Assembly (NCBI GenBank): GCA_949130485.1
Contig: OX422185.1
Span: 3,649,115-3,713,114 of the forward strand
Length of the DNA: 64,000 nt
Source of the DNA: Agelas oroides
Taxonomy: Eukaryota > Porifera > Demospongiae > Agelasida > Agelasidae
Direction of reading: 5' to 3'
Part shown: in pieces, positions 60,501 to 64,000 of the stretch
Position numbering within the stretch: position 1 is the stretch's first letter
How the letters are laid out: each line of letters begins with the position of its first letter
Notes under the pieces: model-generated
Told to the model about the DNA's origin: nothing
Database searches by the model: none
Seen by the model: only the letters and a program-made list of their open reading frames with translations
Program-made: the position numbers and the translations under genes

Positions 60501-63500
60501 TCAGAATAGCGGCTGGAGGAATCTGTGGTTGAGGGGTGACACTCTCTGGAGCACCCCCTGCCAGCATGCTGCTGGGTGGTCTTGTCAGCGAGCTGGATGA
60601 CAATGAGGGAAGAGACACCCCTGCCTGGGGGTGGGCCAGGTGCTGCACTGCCGACATCAACTGCTGCTGTTGATGCAGGAGAGAGGTGAAGTGGTGGTCA
60701 AGGGCTCGCTCCATGCTGCTCACTGTGGATTGAGCGACGGCTGTGACCAGAGCTGGCAGAGGGCGGAGAGTCTGGGTGGCCGAGTTGGTTGGGAGATTGG
60801 CGGGGCCGGTGTCATAAAACATGGGGCCCCCGTTTCGGCGTTTGCTTTACATCCATCAGCATGTGTCAATGCCTGCCGTTCCAGTGTAAAAGGTGTCGAA
60901 GCATCAATGCATCATAGAAGGGACTGAGAAGGAAGTCTGATTTACATACAGCTGGTGTCACGGTAAAATGGGGCCCCCCTTAATTGGGTCCCCCCAGCCC
61001 CATTTTACTGGTAGAATGTACATGCAAACATTACTGAAACAGTTGAAAATGACGGATATGCACAATGTTATGAAGGGGGACTGGGGTCACAACTTAACAT
61101 CACAATGATGTTATTTTGGGAAAAGAGTCCCTTTGAATGTCTACTTTTAATTGCGTGTACTAATTTTAGCAAATTTAGCGATTATACTAAAAATCGCTAA
61201 AAATTAGTGTACTCTATTATTGAATAAGTACATTTGTGATGAATAATGGGGAATGTAGAACATTGTGGGGCGAGCGTGAGTGGCATTGAACTGTTAGATA
61301 GCTATTAAGGCTTTACCAGTGAAGCATTAGATCACAACCCACAGGCCGTGGCATGTAGTTAAACAAGTTTTGTCACTCTACTGTCTGCAAAAGTAACAAC
61401 TTGGAGGAAACTGTCACGATTGCAGAGGGTAGCTTGTCATAGGGTGGTACCATACAGTGAGCTGTTCCATTTAATCAGAGAACAAAATAGTCCATAAAGC
61501 AGCCATTTAATGATATTCATGAGAACTGTGGGGGCAGGTAAGGTCAGGCTGTCTCAAGTTAAGACCTACCACACAGACTTGGCTGTCACCAGTCTTTGCA
61601 TGGCTGTTAATGACCCACAAATATGCCCAAATATAAAGCTAAAGGCTGTTAATGAGATTCATAGCCTTATGACGACACCTGTTCCGATGCCTGGGACAAA
61701 GGTTTTGGCTTGACACCCCTAGGACAGAGAGTAGTTTACGGAGGGTTACAGGAGGGTGCTAAAATTTACAAGAGAGTACAGAGGTATCCTAGTAAGTCGT
61801 TTCCCCTGTGAAAAACGACGGGGTACCCTTATTAAATGGGATAGCACAATGGAGCTGTTCGTTCTACCTAAGCAGCTAATCTTGCTAAATGTAGGCAAAG
61901 TCCGAACACAGCCTGGTCATAGTCTTTACTTGAGGCATCATAGAGGCAGATGGGGGTCGCCACGCATCAGCCGTGAAGCAGAATCTCTGCTGCCTTTTGT
62001 GTTCAGCCTGTCTACACAACTGTTAGCGCTTGTATACATAGACATAGGGTAGGTACTCACGCTCCAGCTGCCTATTCCGATGTCGCTACCAACACAACTG
62101 CTGTCCCTTGTACAGTGAGTGCACACACTCCGACTGTCCTTCCTGGCTGTCTTCTATAAATGATCTTTCAAGGTCACCTTCGATCTAGCTAAGGCAATGC
62201 TGGCTGCCAAGTTGTGCGAAGCTCTTTTTACGGTCGCGTTAAATTACAGCGTTCAAAAACATATGGAATGATGTACGCCTATATATATATATACAAGAAT
62301 GAAAAATCATTAAAAAATGAAAAGAGATGTAGGGATGGCGTGCCAAAAAGTACACAAACAAGGGAGGATATAAAAGTGAAGGTAAATATACAAAGCCTCA
62401 TCCATCCTTTCACAATACAGTGAAGATGTATGGACGGGGCTTTGTATATTTACCTTCATGTTTATATCCTCCCTTGTTTGTGTACTTTTCGCCATTCCTA
62501 CATCTCTTTTCATTTTTAATGATTTTTCATTCTTGTTTCTGTCCTTTTTTGATAATATTGTCAGTTACGTTGTGAAGTAAGCACTATTTCAATCACAACC
62601 CTATTACTTGAAACAGTTCTGACAGTTTAGTAATTGCTCAGTTAAGTCCAAGTATGCAACCGCAAACAGGTAGTCTGGACTCCACATCTCTTGTTGCTTA
62701 CAATACAGGCTTTAATCCACCTTGCTTTTATACCCTAGACTTCTATTTCAGCTTATGAAAGCTTGGAGTACATTTTTCGTGCAAGCTGTGAAGGCATGGA
62801 CTAGTGAGGACATGAGCTGGACAAGATTATACAAGCGTTAAATCGGACCGTGCTTGATATAATAGTTAGCAGCGTCTTACCTACGTATTGTCAATAGCGT
62901 TGTGCATCGTGCTCTGGCCTGCCGCCTGGGCCAGGCAAAGAATGGCGATTCGTGCTCACAGAAATCGTCTGGGCTAATCTTGTTCCCGGCCCAAATGCAG
63001 TGATTTGTGGTACCAGAACAAGACTACGTGTACGCATGCGCACATAATTAGAAAATGGCGTCCTACGCAATGGGCAGCAGCTGCAGTGTGCTGGAAGAGC
63101 TTGGCTTCGGCTCAGTTGAAGTTATGAAGACGCTGAGTGTTCATGGACCTGCGCGCTAAGATAAGAGACAGTTTCGTGCTAAAACCATGGTGAGTACTTG
63201 AACTAAACGTGACTTATTGTTGTTGAACGAAGAAGAAAGAAAGAATAACGAAACTGGCACTTCTACTACCACACACTTTTGCATTTAGCTGTCTTCCGCG
63301 AGGCAATCAGTGGTCAATTCTTTGAGTCTTGCTGATCATAAAAGCACTCAAAGTGGAAGGCTGGGTGCTTAAATAAGCTTTTAGCGTGTTAGTGGTCAAG
63401 TTATATGGCTTTTGCTTAAGGATCGTATACTATTGCGCGTCTGCGCCATCCCAACATAGAGAGTGTACCGACTCTCTGATATACATGACAAATTGCAATT

Positions 63501-64000
63501 TAACTCACTAGTGTGGGGCTCGCTCACGCTCACCCTAATAGATAGGCAATTCACGTCAACAGCCTTCGCTGTTACTACTCCTCCGTGGAAAATAATATAG
63601 TTGATGAACCTACAGACTTCTCGGGGAAAATGTTGTTCCCCAAGGAATCCAGGCCGCTGCTTCAAAGCAGCACTGGCGTATCGATCGTGGGGAATGTTTC
63701 CCCCCTGGTTCTGCAAGCGCTTAGAATGATGATTTTGTTCGAACTTCTTCTGCTGACTTGTGTAAAACTATTACAGTACCTGCGGACAAAATGGTTTCTT
63801 TATAAACAAAAACAAAAACACGCTTGCAGAAAAACTGGAGAGACAATGGTTATGAGAGGTTGGCTTTGCTATTCAGGACTAATTGCATAAGGCAAACCAA
63901 TAGGCAGCTGCCCACTCCTCTTACAACCACAATAATTTAGCTGACAACCCTCAGAACATCCATGAGGGAATCACCTGCTTGCATTTGTAATGAATGACTC
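57564..64000. repeat. Large exact direct repeat, copy 2 (runs off the window)
   Basis: Matches 34868-41304 with a constant offset of 22,696 bp and no difference that I found. It begins about 220 bp upstream of the transposase-like gene's start. It includes the LINE fragment (57564-58196), a DIRS-like remnant (58705-60822), the long hairpin (62294-62535) and the promoter-like segment (63000-63196). Confidence 0.97.

Overview
The window is eukaryotic and metazoan. Genes are split by introns of roughly 50-1,500 bp with GT..AG borders, coding exons are sparse, and the spacers are full of inverted-repeat DNA elements, minisatellites and broken retroelements. A dermatopontin gene, an ankyrin/Roc-COR/death-like gene and a very high density of small non-autonomous DNA transposons suggest an early-branching animal. 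A demosponge is my best guess, but no species can be named from the sequence alone.

Region 1 (1-17 kb, + strand): the 3' part of a large gene that starts before the window. Nine or ten ankyrin-repeat exons (57-3910), mostly one repeat per exon and all in phase 0, are followed by coiled-coil exons (4479-6679), a single 2-kb exon with a Roc-like P-loop GTPase plus COR-like region (7188-9196), and two death-like exons (to 10919/10923). A further set of exons (13384-17012) encodes an unrecognised C-terminal module. It is either the end of the same protein or a separate gene.

Region 2 (17-33 kb): a decaying segmental array. The C-terminal module is repeated as an apparently intact paralog (18677-21371, +) with an extra inverted copy of its last exon lying in its own intron. 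Degenerate copies follow near 27.5 and 29.95 kb. A dermatopontin gene (25472-26275, -) has a 5'-truncated inverted copy (28215-28803, +) whose break abuts a 34-bp minisatellite. Around these lie Tigger-like and hAT-like elements, a pair of tRNA-like SINE copies, and a TTAA-flanked element (31850-32815).

Region 3 (34.1-53 kb): mostly transposable elements. It has several families with long terminal inverted repeats (5-bp, TA, TTAA and about 7-bp target duplications are visible) and the first copy of a block (34868 to at least 41304) that recurs without visible difference at 57564-64000, at a constant offset of 22,696 bp. That block holds a truncated LINE, a DIRS-like gag/RT remnant on the - strand, a long hairpin and a promoter-like segment.

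Region 4 (53.9-57.4 kb, - strand): a transposase-like gene with a coiled coil, a probable catalytic core and a Tudor/chromo-like C-terminus, carrying two frame breaks. It sits directly before the second copy of the block. The repeat layout fits a 22.7-kb tandem duplication or an assembly artefact; the sequence past 64,000 would decide.
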